Below, one piece after another: positions 44,681 to 56,673 of a stretch of DNA of 64,000 nt. This DNA comes from Sistotremastrum niveocremeum HHB9708 (lineage: Eukaryota > Basidiomycota > Agaricomycetes > Sistotremastrales > Sistotremastraceae). How positions within the stretch are numbered: position 1 is the first letter of the stretch; every line of letters starts with the position of its first letter. The stretch lies in contig KV419405.1 in assembly GCA_001630475.1 (NCBI GenBank), positions 865,183 to 929,182 of the forward strand. Reading direction: 5' to 3'. Under the pieces are notes generated by a model. It saw only the letters and a list, made by a program, of their open reading frames with translations. It had not been told where the DNA came from and searched no databases. The translations under genes were made by a program, and so were the position numbers.

Positions 44681-45529
44681 TCGGACGGGATGACTTTCCC
44701 TGAAAGTCAGTGGTCTTCGGGCGACGGAGCGACGGAGCGATAGTAGTCGCCTGTTTGTAGTTGTTTGGTGTAGGCGCTCCTTTGCCTCACTCGCGCTACT
44801 CTCGCGCTCTGCATGCTGAGCACAACTCTGGCGATAAGATCATTCGTTCTAGATTTTTGATATTCCCACCCGCCCGCTATCTCATGAATATCTCCCGAGC
44901 AATTATATTTTCAGGCTTTGCATCATGATGCAAAAATTGTTGATATCCTCGAAGTCAAATGCGATCATAATAATATATTGCACTTTTTCATTCCGTGTTC
45001 GATCTGATCTGCATCAATTTTGTGATATTCATATTCAGCATATCATAACGCTTCTCCTGTCGGGCTGTATCAGTGCGTTAGGATATGAGCGAGGCTCAGT
45101 GAGTTGCGCCCACCGATTACCAATTGCGCTTGCATGTAACTACAATCAGTGACAATAATCTGATGATCATTTCGAGTCTCTGATAGTCTTTGTAAATTCA
45201 TCGCTTTCAGTTTTGTTCTTGCAATTGCTTGCCTTTTCAAGCAGGCAAGGTTACTAGTAATCTCGGCGCAGCCGAAGATTCCCTAGTTTTTTCAGACGAT
45301 CAGATCACCTGGTATTCTATTTCATATGCAAACATAAGGTTACAGGCTGAATTACATCTGGCAGAGATAAAAGCAGGAAACGAACATTCTTAGCAAATCG
45401 TTGAAAGTTATACACCTAATATATGTCATATTGCTCAGATACATTGACCCTGGAAACCACCCAGGGCAGCAAATGAAGCGATGCTAGTCTCTTAGTACTT
45501 GTTCTCCTTGCATTGGGGCTGTACGGTGA
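44681..45529. other. Intergenic / repeat flank
   Basis: About 850 bp after the copia fragment, with AT-rich stretches (44880-45000). No gene. A terminal repeat of the copia element might have been here but none is recognised. Confidence 0.35.
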
Positions 45530-45537
45530 GATATGCA
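45530..45537. repeat. Left 8-bp target-site duplication
   Basis: GATATGCA directly abuts the hAT-type element on its left; the same 8 bases abut it on the right (45998-46005). Confidence 0.88.
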
Positions 45538-45997
45538 TAGTGTTTGAAAGTCGGGTTAAGTTAGGTTATGGGCACCTCAGAGGCCCTAACCGTAACCTAA
45601 CTGCGGTTATTTTGGGGGGTTTTGCTGTAACCTATAACCGCCAACGGTCACGGTTAAGCCAAAATTGGGTGACCATGACCTGACTTTGACCGGTTAATGT
45701 GGTTATGACCTCAAAAAAGTCATAAATCTCCACTTTTTACTACTTAATCTAGGTTATTGGACCTCATAAATGATGTATATGACAAGCAGAACACACCAGA
45801 AGGCCTGTGGAAGGCTGTAGACAAGGATCTACCCATGTTGGTCAAGGCAAGCGGTCAAGGATTCCGGGGAGGTCCATGACTGTGACTTGACCACCAGCTC
45901 TGAGCCATGACCATTAACCATGGTTAGGTCACAAACGGTTAAGTTACAGCTAAGTCACAGTTATTTGGCGGTTACGTGACCTGACTTGCAAACACTA
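45538..45997. mobile_element. Non-autonomous hAT-type element (MITE), 460 bp
   Basis: The ends are inverted: TAGTGTTTG on the left and CAAACACTA on the right. The inverted match continues with about five mismatches for some 26 bp (GTTTG[A/C]AAGTC[G/A]GGT). An identical 8-bp duplication flanks both sides. The 8-bp duplication and TAGTG-type ends point to the hAT superfamily. The interior has no transposase frame. It is full of short GGTTA/TAACC and GGTCA/TGACC motifs in both orientations, as expected for subterminal transposase-binding sites. The element overlaps the tail of paralogue B. Confidence 0.87.
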
Positions 45998-46985
45998 GAT
46001 ATGCAGACCTGCAGCTCGACGATTTCTTTCGGGAAGGGGGACTACTCTTCAGTCGCTTAACATGAGCCGAACATCGAGCTCTTGACAATCGAGTCTGCGT
46101 GGATGTTGTGCTAGTTGGCTTCTTTTCTGTCAGAGCCAGGGGGAAGTAGGACGAAAGCAGCCTGCAAAGATAGTGAATCTCCGCAATAGACACCATGTTT
46201 AAAATCAGACTCACATGGTTGAGTGGAGGCATTCAGTAATATGGGCAAGCGTGATCTCGGCGGCATACCGAAATTGTGTCAAATACAACCAGTTGCTTTG
46301 CATGATCCAAGCACGGTTCCTAGCATTTGCAATACCCTGTAGCAGTGCTTTTCGGCCTTCTCCCAAAGTCGTCGCGCCCTTTATGGCCATGCAGATGTGG
46401 GCTTGCATGGTCGTACAAGCAAACGCAACGCTGAGAACTTTCAGGTCCGGATCAAAGGATCGCATATCCAGCAAAGCTCGGACAATCAAATCAACGATCC
46501 AAGAGGTCGTAGGATAGGAAGGGAGACGTGTAAAGGATGAGGAAATTCGAACAACATCTGTGCAATCTTTACAAGATGGTCTTGTCAGTTCCTGAACTGA
46601 TGGATGATCCCAGATCATGAAAGTGACAGGAGGAGTCGCCGCAGTTAAGATAGAGGACCTGTAGTCTCGCTGTGCTGTCAATTCTGTTGTCTTCCTCTGG
46701 TGTGCAGCGGTCAGATTTTTATCAGGCAAAAAAGAGGGAGTCACCGACAAACAACAATGTTTCCAATTTTGACCTGATGCGCATGCTGATGAAAACGCAA
46801 TTCGAGTTGAGAACGTCGAGAAATTCTGTTTGAGAACCAATAATGTCCGTTCGAGGTTGAAAGTCGATGACTGATCCTGGTACTACATAGCATTCCTCGT
46901 CGCTCAGACGGAGGAAGCTGTCTCTGGGATCGTTGGACGCAGCCGAAAAGGAAAAAGAGCAAGATGGAGGTTGATAACTGAGCAT
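45972..46985 (-). CDS. Uncharacterised Agaricomycete protein, paralogue B
   Basis: Exons 46985-46749, 46696-46215 and 46161-45972 give 302 residues. It is related to paralogue A on the plus strand, with the same two intron positions and phases. Shared blocks: FLRLSDEECYVVPGSVIDF, FMIWDHPSVQELTRPSCKDC, SWIVDLIVRALLDMRSFDPD and VAFACTTMQAHICMAIKG. The basic tail (LTEKKPTSTTSTQTRLSRAR) partly matches A (LTPKSTTSRSD) but is longer. Its last eight codons and the TAA stop lie within the hAT-type element, so the insertion has probably replaced the original end. The function is unknown. Confidence 0.62.
45998..46005. repeat. Right 8-bp target-site duplication
   Basis: GATATGCA, identical to 45530-45537. 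Confidence 0.88.
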
Positions 46986-49900
46986 CGACGAGACGACTGA
47001 GCTAGTAGAGCTAAAGGTTCCAATGAAACGACCATCGGTAGCAATCCCAAGTTATAGCTCGCCACATCATGTTCCGCCGCCACATTATTCTAGAGAGCTG
47101 GCAGGGAATCAAGGGGTAAGTGACGGAGCACAAGCTGAGATATTGAACACACGCACCGACTACAAGGGTTGCGCATCGCGCGATGCTTCGAGTTCCAAAG
47201 TAGCCAGTTGCTTTGTCTGATCGCGGCGTGTGCTCTGCCAATCCGGGGTAAGGGAGCTCCGAAGTCTTTGTCTTGAAATCCATGGAACATAACTCATAAT
47301 GAAGAGTCATCAGTTTCGTAGAGATCCGTACACTGGCAGGGTCGATGTTCCCCGTACGGCTAAGATCCATGCAAACCCGGGGCTCGGGAGACAGTGAAGA
47401 CGAATATCAGAAGCAGATATACACTGGGCATTATCACTCACTGGCGCCCTGCTTCACCTTGTCCGCGGAGAAAGCTGATTATGAGGTATCAGTTTCGCTA
47501 CTAGAGCGCCTTCATAATACTCGAATAAACCAGATTCTATCAGTTATCAAGCATTTACACGTCAAATACTTGGTGTGACATTGGACGAATCCTCGTGTGT
47601 AAAGAATCTCGTTGAAAAAAATTCTACGATGCAGTCCGAGAGCTGGCTCACGACCGCCAAGTCGAAATTGATGTCACGGTCATCAGGAATGATGGAAACG
47701 CAAGATTAATTCACACGTCTTTGACTCTTTGTATAACCCTTCCAAACATCATCGAGAATATTCTAGGGCCAATCGTCCTGCACAACTGGTACGAACGCTG
47801 TCGACCGAAAAGGATGAAACTATTTGGCAGACGGGTTTCCTGGGTTGTTTCAAATTTTCTTACATATCACGAATACGGGATAATGTCATTGAAGTCCGAA
47901 ATCATATGCCATTGTGGAAACCGTAAGGAAAGCTAAACATATGAGCAAAGTAGGCATATTATATTCGGCAAGACAAATGAAAGATGGGAGTCACTCGGAA
48001 TTGTGACAATTTGTGAGACGGAAGACTTTTGCAGAATTTATGAGGAGAGCGGTGATGATGGATATTGGTAGCAGGGAGGTTGAGTCGGCAGATTTAAAAT
48101 TCGGACTGGACAATGCTGACAGAACTAGAGGGGGACGGAAGATAGAGGCAGGTGAGGACAACGAGATACGACATTGGCCACGCAGCCACACGCGCGAGAA
48201 AGATCGTACGTTCACCCATTCGTGTGGGAAAGGGGGGCACACGTACCAGACGGATTGTCAGTTACTCTTGCCATCTATAGCACAGTCTCGCGGGCTTCTT
48301 GGGCTCGGACTGATTTCCCCCTTCGAGGGGGGCGGAGGAGAGGAGGCGGCGAGGACGACGAGACCGACAGACTGTTATATCGTCAGCGCTGCTCATTGAG
48401 ATAGAAACAAAGATACACATACCTGATGAGCTTCACGAGGCATTCCTCCATTCATGACATCTTCCTCATTCAATCAATCGACCGAGACTCCAGACGCAGG
48501 CGTCCTAGGCTCCTAGCCGGCCTCTCAGTAATTGCAGAAGCTATTGGAGCCGTTACGACGAAGCTGTCGGACCACTTGGCGCTTGCAAGTCATCTGCATG
48601 GGTGGGCGGGGATCGACATGAGTTGAAGCTGTTAGAAGAGCCAGGTCTCGTCGAGAACTTGAGACCTTGCGGGTCAACGTCGACTGAGTCCTGGCGAGAG
48701 GAAAAGCTCCTTGGCGTTTGCACTCCAGAAATCACATCTTGATCTTAGCAACTGCGGAAACCGGGTTGCCGAATAGTATTATCTGACAGGAAAGGCCAGT
48801 GTGAGTCTACGTAGTGATGCCGGAGTTCGGTCCGACCAAGCGTCCGAACCGCGTCCGAACCGGACTGAACCTACGGTCCGGTTCTGGTTCGGGCGCTCAA
48901 GCGAGGACCGAACCGAAGTCCGGTTCGCGGTTGCGCTCGTCATCGGTTCAATCTTCATAGTACCTGTCTTCGGCAACAATGGGCGATAACGACGAGCTTG
49001 GTGCTTATCGTGGCGTGGCGATGAGAGTGACTTGGTGTCACTTCTCTCAGTCTTTCATACCCGCCGAAACGACGTCAATGACTTGGTGTCGTTGATGTCG
49101 TTCCATTCGCCGTTCGCCGACTCCATTCGTACGACACTTTGAAAGACTTCGCAGACAAAGAATTAGACCTGTTCAAAGGTCCGTCAAGAATCACGATGTC
49201 AACTCATTCCTGCGCTCTCAGCAGCCTCGTGCCTTAGATTCATCGTATCGACTGGGGTTCGTGCGGCGTGGCAGAGCTATCTGCTATCTTACCACAACGT
49301 CTTTGCTTTTCCATTCCTTCCGGTCTTTCGTGCTCGTGACAAAGCCTTCGGTCCGTCTTCGCATCACTGACAACGAACGCAGTATCATCCTTACCACTCA
49401 GCCCTCAACGTCTCCACATCTCTTGACATTCAACAGCCAGCCATTCGCTTCATGTCTGCACCGAAAATTTGTTCATACCGGATCAGCATGGTTGACAAAA
49501 TGGAATCATCTACATTCATGTGCTGTCGGAACTGTCTCGATCACTGGCAATGCTGTATCTGTCTCGTCTCTATTCGCATAGCAGTGCTAGCAATATATTT
49601 TTTCACTCAAAGCTCTCCTCGCGCGCTCGCTCGCTTTTTTCTTCGCAAAATTCAACTATCGAGGCGTCCGCAGAAGCGTCCAGACCGCGTTCGAACCGAA
49701 CCGGACGCTAGGTTCGGTTCAGGTCCGTGATGCAAGACAACGGAATGTGAACTATTGCTTTTGGATTGGCAGTCTGGACAATTTCAATTTGACTCGCAGA
49801 TCATGAGCGACAGCCAATCAACGTATTTGAAAGCGACCACCACCAGAATGACTGATGCAATCTTGAAAGAAGCAGGAATCCGCCCACAATGGACTCGCGG

Positions 49901-50669
49901 CGGCAGAGCTGACTTGATATGGGTTCGCACAATTTTCAACTGTATCACAAAAGCAAGGCTAAGTGCAGACATGTGCGGCTCCGGCAGATTAAGCTGTTGC
50001 GTAGTGGTCATTGGCGGGCACATTGCGGAAACGGACTAGCAGGTTTTCTCTACCAAAACTCTGTCGAAGGCATTTGATTTGAACAAAGAATCGAATTACC
50101 TGTTGGGCGATAAAGATCTTCGTCCTCCGGCTCGTGTCAGACGTAGAAGTCGCGCTGCAGGATAGTCAGCGAGGAGCGTGGAGCGGGCGAAAAAATCGGT
50201 TCAAGCTTCCAGATTTGAGTCACGTGAGGGCGCTCGGGTGTCAGTTTCGAGCGCGCGATGAAACCCTTCCTCGGAGAGGAGGGGATGGTCCTCGACAACT
50301 CCAGGCACATCCAAGTGTAAAAGCTGGGCCTGAAGATCTTCACACATAAACCCATACACATTATCGTAGACCGTAACAAGAAGCTCTAGATCTAGTCTCT
50401 TTTCTAGGCATACGAGCGAGGCTGGGCTCCTGCTTATATTACTCAAATTGACCGTCTTCTGCACTAGCCAGCCAAATACCCTAACACTGCTTCCCGGTGG
50501 AGACCAAATTGTGTTGCTGCATGTTGGAAATTGGAGACTCAATGCAAAATTGCTTGATAGAAGATTAGACAAATGGCTAAGACCAAAGCCAAAGAATGAG
50601 CTGTATCCAGAAATTGCCTGACTGGAGTGCACTAAAATGTTGCCATGAGTATGCATATCTGAACACGGG
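46986..50669. other. Long stretch without a supported gene
   Basis: About 3.7 kb. There are small open frames (47345-47578, 48013-48399, 49261-49581, 49755-50039) but none shows a domain, conserved splicing or a partner. Two GC-rich clusters of CCGAACC/GGTTCGG words lie at 48826-48935 and 49664-49726 (see findings). 47580-47930 is fairly AT-rich. An open minus-strand frame at 50201-50656 may be the 3' end of the WD40 gene, but I could not link it. Confidence 0.4.
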
Positions 50670-51902
50670 TCAGGTCATTACCTGATATCGCTCGAAGAAA
50701 CATATATCTGTGGTCCCACTGACAATTACTTGGTGATCACTGTAGGCGAATGTTGCAACTGATTGCACAGCCAGGAGACCATGAGTCAAAATCTCTTTCC
50801 GCCATCCATTGCCTGCTTGGAAGACGTAAACTTTGCCATGGTCACTTCCTGCAACCACCAAATCACAATTCTCAGCGAAAACCGGGGCATTCAGGCACGT
50901 TTCTCGGACTGAGAAGGATCGTAGGAGCCTCATGCTGGGGAATTCATAGAGGCTAAACCCAGAGGAAGAGAGGTCATTATCGGCCAAGCAACATCGATGA
51001 TCAGATGTCAGAGACACGTGAGCACTGTTTCATCAAGCAAAGTCAATAACCTGTCCTCGGTCAACGCCGTTTCACTCGTACATTTTTGAGTTGGTGTGCC
51101 GCTCAGTACCTTCTTCCGTTACTCCTGTATCTCTGTCAAGGGAATATCTAAGACTCTAAGTCAGTTCGGAGTTCACCCACGAACGACTAACTCACACCAC
51201 ACCCGTATGCCTACAGAAGACTTCCCAGGTGGAATTTTCTTGACACAAAAGGAGATCACAGATCAACCTGCCGCTTTCGTCTGGCGGTGCAGGGATGGTA
51301 GTGGACCATAATTGTTTCGGTGAACCTTGATCGTCGCGCTATTTTCAGCCGCAGTGAATCAGCTCAAAAGAGAGACCCGACCTTCTTTCAGTATTTGATG
51401 CAGACTGATGTCTCCGAACTCGCCTGCAATTGCTAGACGGGACTGATACGCATCGAATGCCATGGATTCGACACCTCCTTCTGGTAAAGTCACCGAACAT
51501 AACAACGAGAACTTTCCATCAGGTGGCTGCTGGACGATCAAAAGACTGCCCCGAAACGAGTTAGGAAACGCGTACCCCGAAATCCCGTTGTTGATATACT
51601 CTCACAACACCGCTTTCACACCCAATTCCAAGAGTTTCTCTGTCGCAGCTATCCCCAATCCACTGTACACACTTGATTGAACCCCAATCTTGTTCGTGAA
51701 ATTCTTGAAATTTGCGTTTATTCGGTATGGACCAGATGATGGCTCGCTGATCGTCCGCTGAATAGAAATACCAGTTAGTGTAGTAATTGTCAAGACTGAC
51801 GGCCTAACCCGCGCTGCATAAGAAATTGCCACGGGAGTTGAACGCCAGACAGTTGATAGCACCATGATGCGCGTTCAGACGCTCGGTCAGTTTGTAAGAC
51901 AT
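50670..51902 (-). CDS. WD40-repeat protein
   Basis: The start MSYKLTERLNAHHGAINCLAF at 51902 opens a first WD40 blade (..FNSRGNFLCSAG). Later blades read ADDQRAIIWSIPNKRKFQEF, LGIGCESGVVRVY, GGVESMAFDAYQSRLAIAGE (followed by FGDISLHQI) and VVAGSDHGKVYVFQ. The last motif is characteristic of a WD40 family expanded in Agaricomycetes. The blades are joined by short introns that I could place only in part; one junction near 51360 needs a poor donor. A scaffold-like beta-propeller is inferred, with partners unknown. The 3' end is not fixed and may lie as far as 50200. An additional upstream exon (ATG 52068) is possible. Confidence 0.65.
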
Positions 51903-52580
51903 GAGTTGAACGTCGTGCGGCAGTCAGTACCGAAGCAAAGATGAACTGGGTGATGGTTTTGAAAGCAAACGTGGAGAGTACTGCTGGTAAGGAATTCCTA
52001 GCTTCAAGCTTCAGGCATAGAACCCTGTGTATCAAGAGGAGATGATTAGTTGTCTTTGCCGTCGACATCGACTACTGCCGGCCCCTCGACGGATCTGTGC
52101 CAAACGCCAGTGTGATCCGAGTCAAGCTCAAAGTTAGAGGTCCGATCCGGCTTCCTACATGATCCTACAGCCCACAATTGTTCGATTCAGCACCGGTGCT
52201 TACTGGGAACGCAGGGCGGACGAATATGTCATGACGGTACGGCTCATCGTCAACAATGTCATTGTCGGATACAGTATCGACAGCGTTCACCGCACGAGCT
52301 TCTATCCAGCCCTTGTGGTGAGACATCTCTGTAAATTACATCCGGCTCAATTCACGACCTCATACAGCAATGCTGGCAAGGTGCCAGGCTCAAAAACAGA
52401 TCATGAGGTTGTCTCATACAAGACTTTTGGGCGATGATATCGCAATCGTGCACGTCTACGGCGGATCTCGCTTTGAGTTGACGTTGATCAATTGATCTTA
52501 GCTCAATATATAGCGCTACCGGTCTCTCGAGGAAATTCAACCAACTTATATCCCATATATCCCACTTCCAACCTCTGTAC
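51903..52580. other. Divergent intergenic region
   Basis: About 680 bp. An open plus-strand frame (52159-52437) has no recognisable product. Nothing else is seen. Confidence 0.35.
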
Positions 52581-55331
52581 ATGTCTCAATACAATGATGA
52601 AAACAATTCTCCCGAATTCGTCGGACCTGGCGGGTTTCAAGGTGCTTCTGAGAACGGGAAGCTGTTCGTCTCCCTAGCGTTAGAGAATAACCCAGAGGTG
52701 CAGCACATTGATTTTGTCTTTATCATATCTCACCTCCAGTAGGCGAATCTCATTGAGCTTCCTCAATCCAATGTCACGGATCCGATTCAGAGTTTGCGGG
52801 TGCGTGAGGAGCATGAACAGCCTGGTCGTTTGCCGCTACCAGGAGACTTGGGTCCAGGACACCATAACCAAAGCCCGTCCATCTACGCCTCCCCACCTGG
52901 AACTTCCCAAGGGCACTCATTCCCAGAACCCCCCCATCCGATTTCTCCGGCTCCTGCAGACCGTGTCTTGTCCAACCGTCAGCGGTCAGCACACCGTGAT
53001 CTTGCAGTCAGTCCCAGATATCAGTCAGGGCATCCCTACCTTCCGACACATCGAGGCTCAAGCCCAGGTTACCATTCTTCCAGTGCCTCACAGCCAAGGT
53101 CCCCCTCTGAAGCACCTCGATTCGATCGGCCCCCTCACCCTTCGAACCGTGGATCGGACTCGCAACCGACGCCTAGCGTGAGCTCAGCTTTACGTCTCTT
53201 CGAGGATCACCGTTCATCCTTTCAACTGCCATTCGGGAATGTTTCCTCCCCAACTGTGCATGATCGATTGCCACACATCGACTTCAACACCCCAACCACC
53301 AGACCGTCCGTGCCCCATATCGTGCCAGAGAGCACTCATGGCCCTCCATCAGAACTCAACACTTATAGCGGTTTGGGCCGCCTAGAAAGAGGCGTAACTG
53401 AGAGTCAAATACCTATGAACGTGGACGAAGAAATCAATTACCCATATACTCCAGCTTTGAGACCGGAAGTCTCCAGGACTGCCGAGTCTATTCCGGGGAA
53501 CACTGGAAGGGATCGGAGCCATTCAGAAGAAGCTACTGTTCGGGACAAAAGAAAGGTGGGTACTGATATCGCTCAGAACACAACCATGCACATACACGTC
53601 TATACTAGGAACGGGAGCTCTCCCTCCATCATAGCTCCTTCCCCCAGGCGCCTGTCCCTGGAGAGTATACCAACCCCTTCCGCCCTCCCCTCTCTGCCAA
53701 GTATATACAAGTAGGGCGAATCATCCATCTCTCTTTTCACGTTTGATCGACCCGTGATACAGTCTTCTCTATTCAACAGTATTCCTGCTACCCTGGCGGC
53801 GCTCTGGCAAGCGCAGGCTCGAGAGATGGGATACATCATTACTACTGAACAGCAAGCGTTGACGCAACCGGAGGAACATCCTACTCCTCAACAGCCCTCT
53901 TTACAGACTTCATCAGGTCCCGCCAATGACCCTTCTCCTTCGCAGGTCCCTCTACCATCTTCTCCTCCCGCATCTTTCTCTGGCCCGAACGGCCCATCGC
54001 TGCCTTCACCTGATGTTGGACTCCTTCTGGAGTACGTGAAGAACATAGGCTCAACTTTGGCAATTGTTGAACGAGGAGTGACTCAATCCCTTCAAAGCCA
54101 ATTAAGCCGGCCAGAACGCATAGGTCGTCGAGGACATGGCTCCCGATCGGAGCGAGAGTCTAAGGACAAGGACGCGCCTGAAGGCCAATTCTACCGAGGA
54201 GGCGTACCGGGACCGCGAAGTGGATTGATGTCTCAGTATCAAGTTTGTGATCTCCTCTCTTCGCCTGAATGCCTCTCACCTTTGTATTAGGCGCTTGTGC
54301 GCACTGAACTGGCTCGCCATTTGGGACTTCCGGAAAAATGTCCCGCTGAAAGTCTGTACTTGCTCATGCCTCCAACTCTCAACGAAATGACGCATCCACC
54401 GTGGAACCCCGAACTGGACAAACTGCAAGCAGATACAATCTTCAAGCTAGATTTTAGCCGGACAATTAAGGAAAGCAAATGGAATCGCCACGTAATGGAC
54501 CGTTTCGTGGACAAAATCCATAACGATATTGCCTGTGGGGATACGTCGATCTCTACAGTCTATATTCTCTATGACAAGCCAGCTATTGCTTCCATATTCC
54601 AAAACAAATTCGACGAATTTCGCCGTGAATGGAGACAGCAATGCAAAGCAAAGGCCCTTCTAGCAGATTATATGGATGAAGACATGGCGCCTGTTGTTCG
54701 GGATATTCGTGCTAGGAAACAGAAAAAGGCAGGCAAGCAGAGGCCGAATTCCCGACGCACCACCGTGAGTGAAATTTGTTGACGTGTATCTGTGCTGACC
54801 AGCCGGCCAAGTTTTTCAATAAGCGCGTCAAAGCTGTAACACGCAAAATCACCGGTGACCCCAACAACGCCGAGGCTTGGCGATGGCTGCTGTCTGTGCT
54901 GGTTGACCTTGGTCAGGAAGGTATGAGCTCTGAAGAGAGCGGAAGAGATAACCAAGGTCGAGCAGTTTATATGGTCAGAGAGCGGCACTGGCGTTCAGCA
55001 GAACTCCTAGACTATTTGAATGCCGTCGACTTTTGGTCTTCTGAAGAGCAGCCAGGACGAGTGAAGCAGGGGAATCCGGGTCGGGCTCGCATAAGACCCG
55101 TCATTTCTCGACTTAGTAAACGGATAGCAATCGGTGGGTTGCCATCTAACTTCTATAACAGAGTCTGGTTAGAGAACCTCCATCCTGCTGAAGTGCGCGA
55201 TCTGAAGATGAAACCTGCTATTCCATTTCCTTCCACGTAAGTTCGTCTGTTATTATAGATTTAACCTCATTTTCACCATGGCTAGAAATATTTTCCGCCA
55301 TCCCCGGCAAAATGCTCTCGGTCCTAACTGA
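52581..55331 (+). CDS. Large Agaricomycete-specific protein with GMSSEES motif
   Basis: Six exons: 52581-52697, 52743-53710, 53780-54242, 54291-54764, 54803-55236, 55286-55331; 833 residues in frame. The first 500 residues are disordered, rich in Pro, Ser, Arg and His. A structured C-terminal third begins at about VRTELARHLGLPEKCPAESL and has a basic helix (ADYMDEDMAPVVRDIRARKQ), then VLVDLGQEGMSSEESGRD, ERHWRSAELLDYLNAVDFW and GLPSNFYNRVWLENL. I recall this C-terminal order from large, unnamed families in Agaricomycetes, some near transposons; I do not know a function. The short last exon is the least sure part. Confidence 0.7.
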
Positions 55332-56046
55332 ATGCGACATGTGCCACAAAGTGTGTAAAATCCTGTAGCTACAGGACAATCCCCAAGGTTAGAACAAGTT
55401 TGGTAGGAGCATGCGTAGAGGAACCATTGTCCAGGTCATGCTCGGGTCACGCTGTACCAGAAGACGTTGATTATGCGCAAAACCGCGGTTTCATCACCCC
55501 TTGCATGTTCGTAGGATATTTATCTGCGTAACCAATTGTTTATATTAATAGTGTCAACTCTATCTCTGATACCATCCCAATTGGTGTATCTGAACTTCCT
55601 GAAGTCAGTATCCAGTACACTTGGGCAGAACCTGCATCAATCTTGGGACATCGTGCGTGGCAGAGGAAGTAATGCATCACGATGAGCTAGGGGCCAAACT
55701 GATATAGTCAGCTCCAATCAGAATGGCATATGACCTAAGATTGATTAAGCGGAACTTGATTCTAAGAGTACGGTACTTCCGTGATTGGTAAAGAGAGAGA
55801 AGATCGACTCGAAAACGAAGGAACGGGGTCCAGGAGCAGGAAAAAGGGAACACCGATGAGGTCACAATTTAGAACAAATGAAGAAGGTATGATGATTTAA
55901 GCCAGCTATACCAGTGAAGGCAGAGATAAGGTAGGAAAAGGGGGTCTTGGAGAGAAATGAGGGAAGAGAAAACAAGAACAGGGTAAATGGGAAGACTTCG
56001 AAAATGATGAAAGTGGGTACCAGTGTACGGGAGCACTTGCGTACGT
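55332..56046. other. Intergenic region
   Basis: About 715 bp downstream of the GMSSEES gene. No gene, repeat or RNA recognised. Confidence 0.4.
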
Positions 56047-56673
56047 TCAGTTATGCGAACGGGGCCAGGGGTTGATGAGGGTCTCCACCATAGCCCAGCC
56101 AGAAAGATGGGCTGGGATATCATCTTTGTGTCGGGCGACGAGCATCCGCTCATCCGGGGTGTGAATTGGGGGAGGGGGAAAGGGAGGGGCAGAAGCAAGA
56201 GCTGACTCAAGGACATATGTAGCGACAGATTTAACAGAAGGTAGATGTACAGTGCCAACGGTGTTGGTGGTTGCGCCGGCTCTGTGGGTGGAGGATCGGA
56301 GTCGGGGGCGAGGGAGGTGGTTGACGAGCCGAACGATGAACAGCCCCATGACGAGCTTTTTTACCTTGCTCTTCGCTTTCCACGCCTTTGGACCAGATTT
56401 CGCTTTCCCTTCCCTTTCGAGCTTCCAATTCTTGATGAAGATGATCTGGAGCCAGCTGGGATCAATAATAGTTGACCATGCAAGGTAAGCAAGTCGTACC
56501 CAGAGAGCTTTGCAACGTATTCCAACGGAAAGAGCCATCTCTGATAGAGTCAACAGGCCATTAATATTCCATAGGGATTGATGAGTCCATGTTGCCAGAA
56601 AACAAGTCTCGACGCGTAAGTCATCTGAATCGAAGGATTCGCGACTATCAGGCCATAACTTGGGAGCCGCCAA
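56047..56673 (-). CDS. Possible uncharacterised protein
   Basis: An uninterrupted 208-codon frame. It has a hydrophobic segment around LLTLSEMALSVGIRCKALWV, then a strongly basic stretch (LEREGKAKSGPKAWKAKSKV, then KKLVMGLFIVRLV) and a Pro-rich tail. The length and the mixed hydrophobic/basic layout suggest coding sequence, perhaps one exon of a longer gene. No family is recognised and no introns can be tested. Confidence 0.3.
   Translation of the reverse strand: MAAPKLWPDSRESFDSDDLRVETCFLATWTHQSLWNINGLLTLSEMALSVGIRCKALWVRLAYLAWSTIIDPSWLQIIFIKNWKLEREGKAKSGPKAWKAKSKVKKLVMGLFIVRLVNHLPRPRLRSSTHRAGATTNTVGTVHLPSVKSVATYVLESALASAPPFPPPPIHTPDERMLVARHKDDIPAHLSGWAMVETLINPWPRSHN

Noticed and set aside
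45580-45660. Telomere-like TAACCGTAACCTAAC words
   Set aside because: They are not a regular tandem array and lie inside the hAT-type element, where they fit subterminal binding motifs better.
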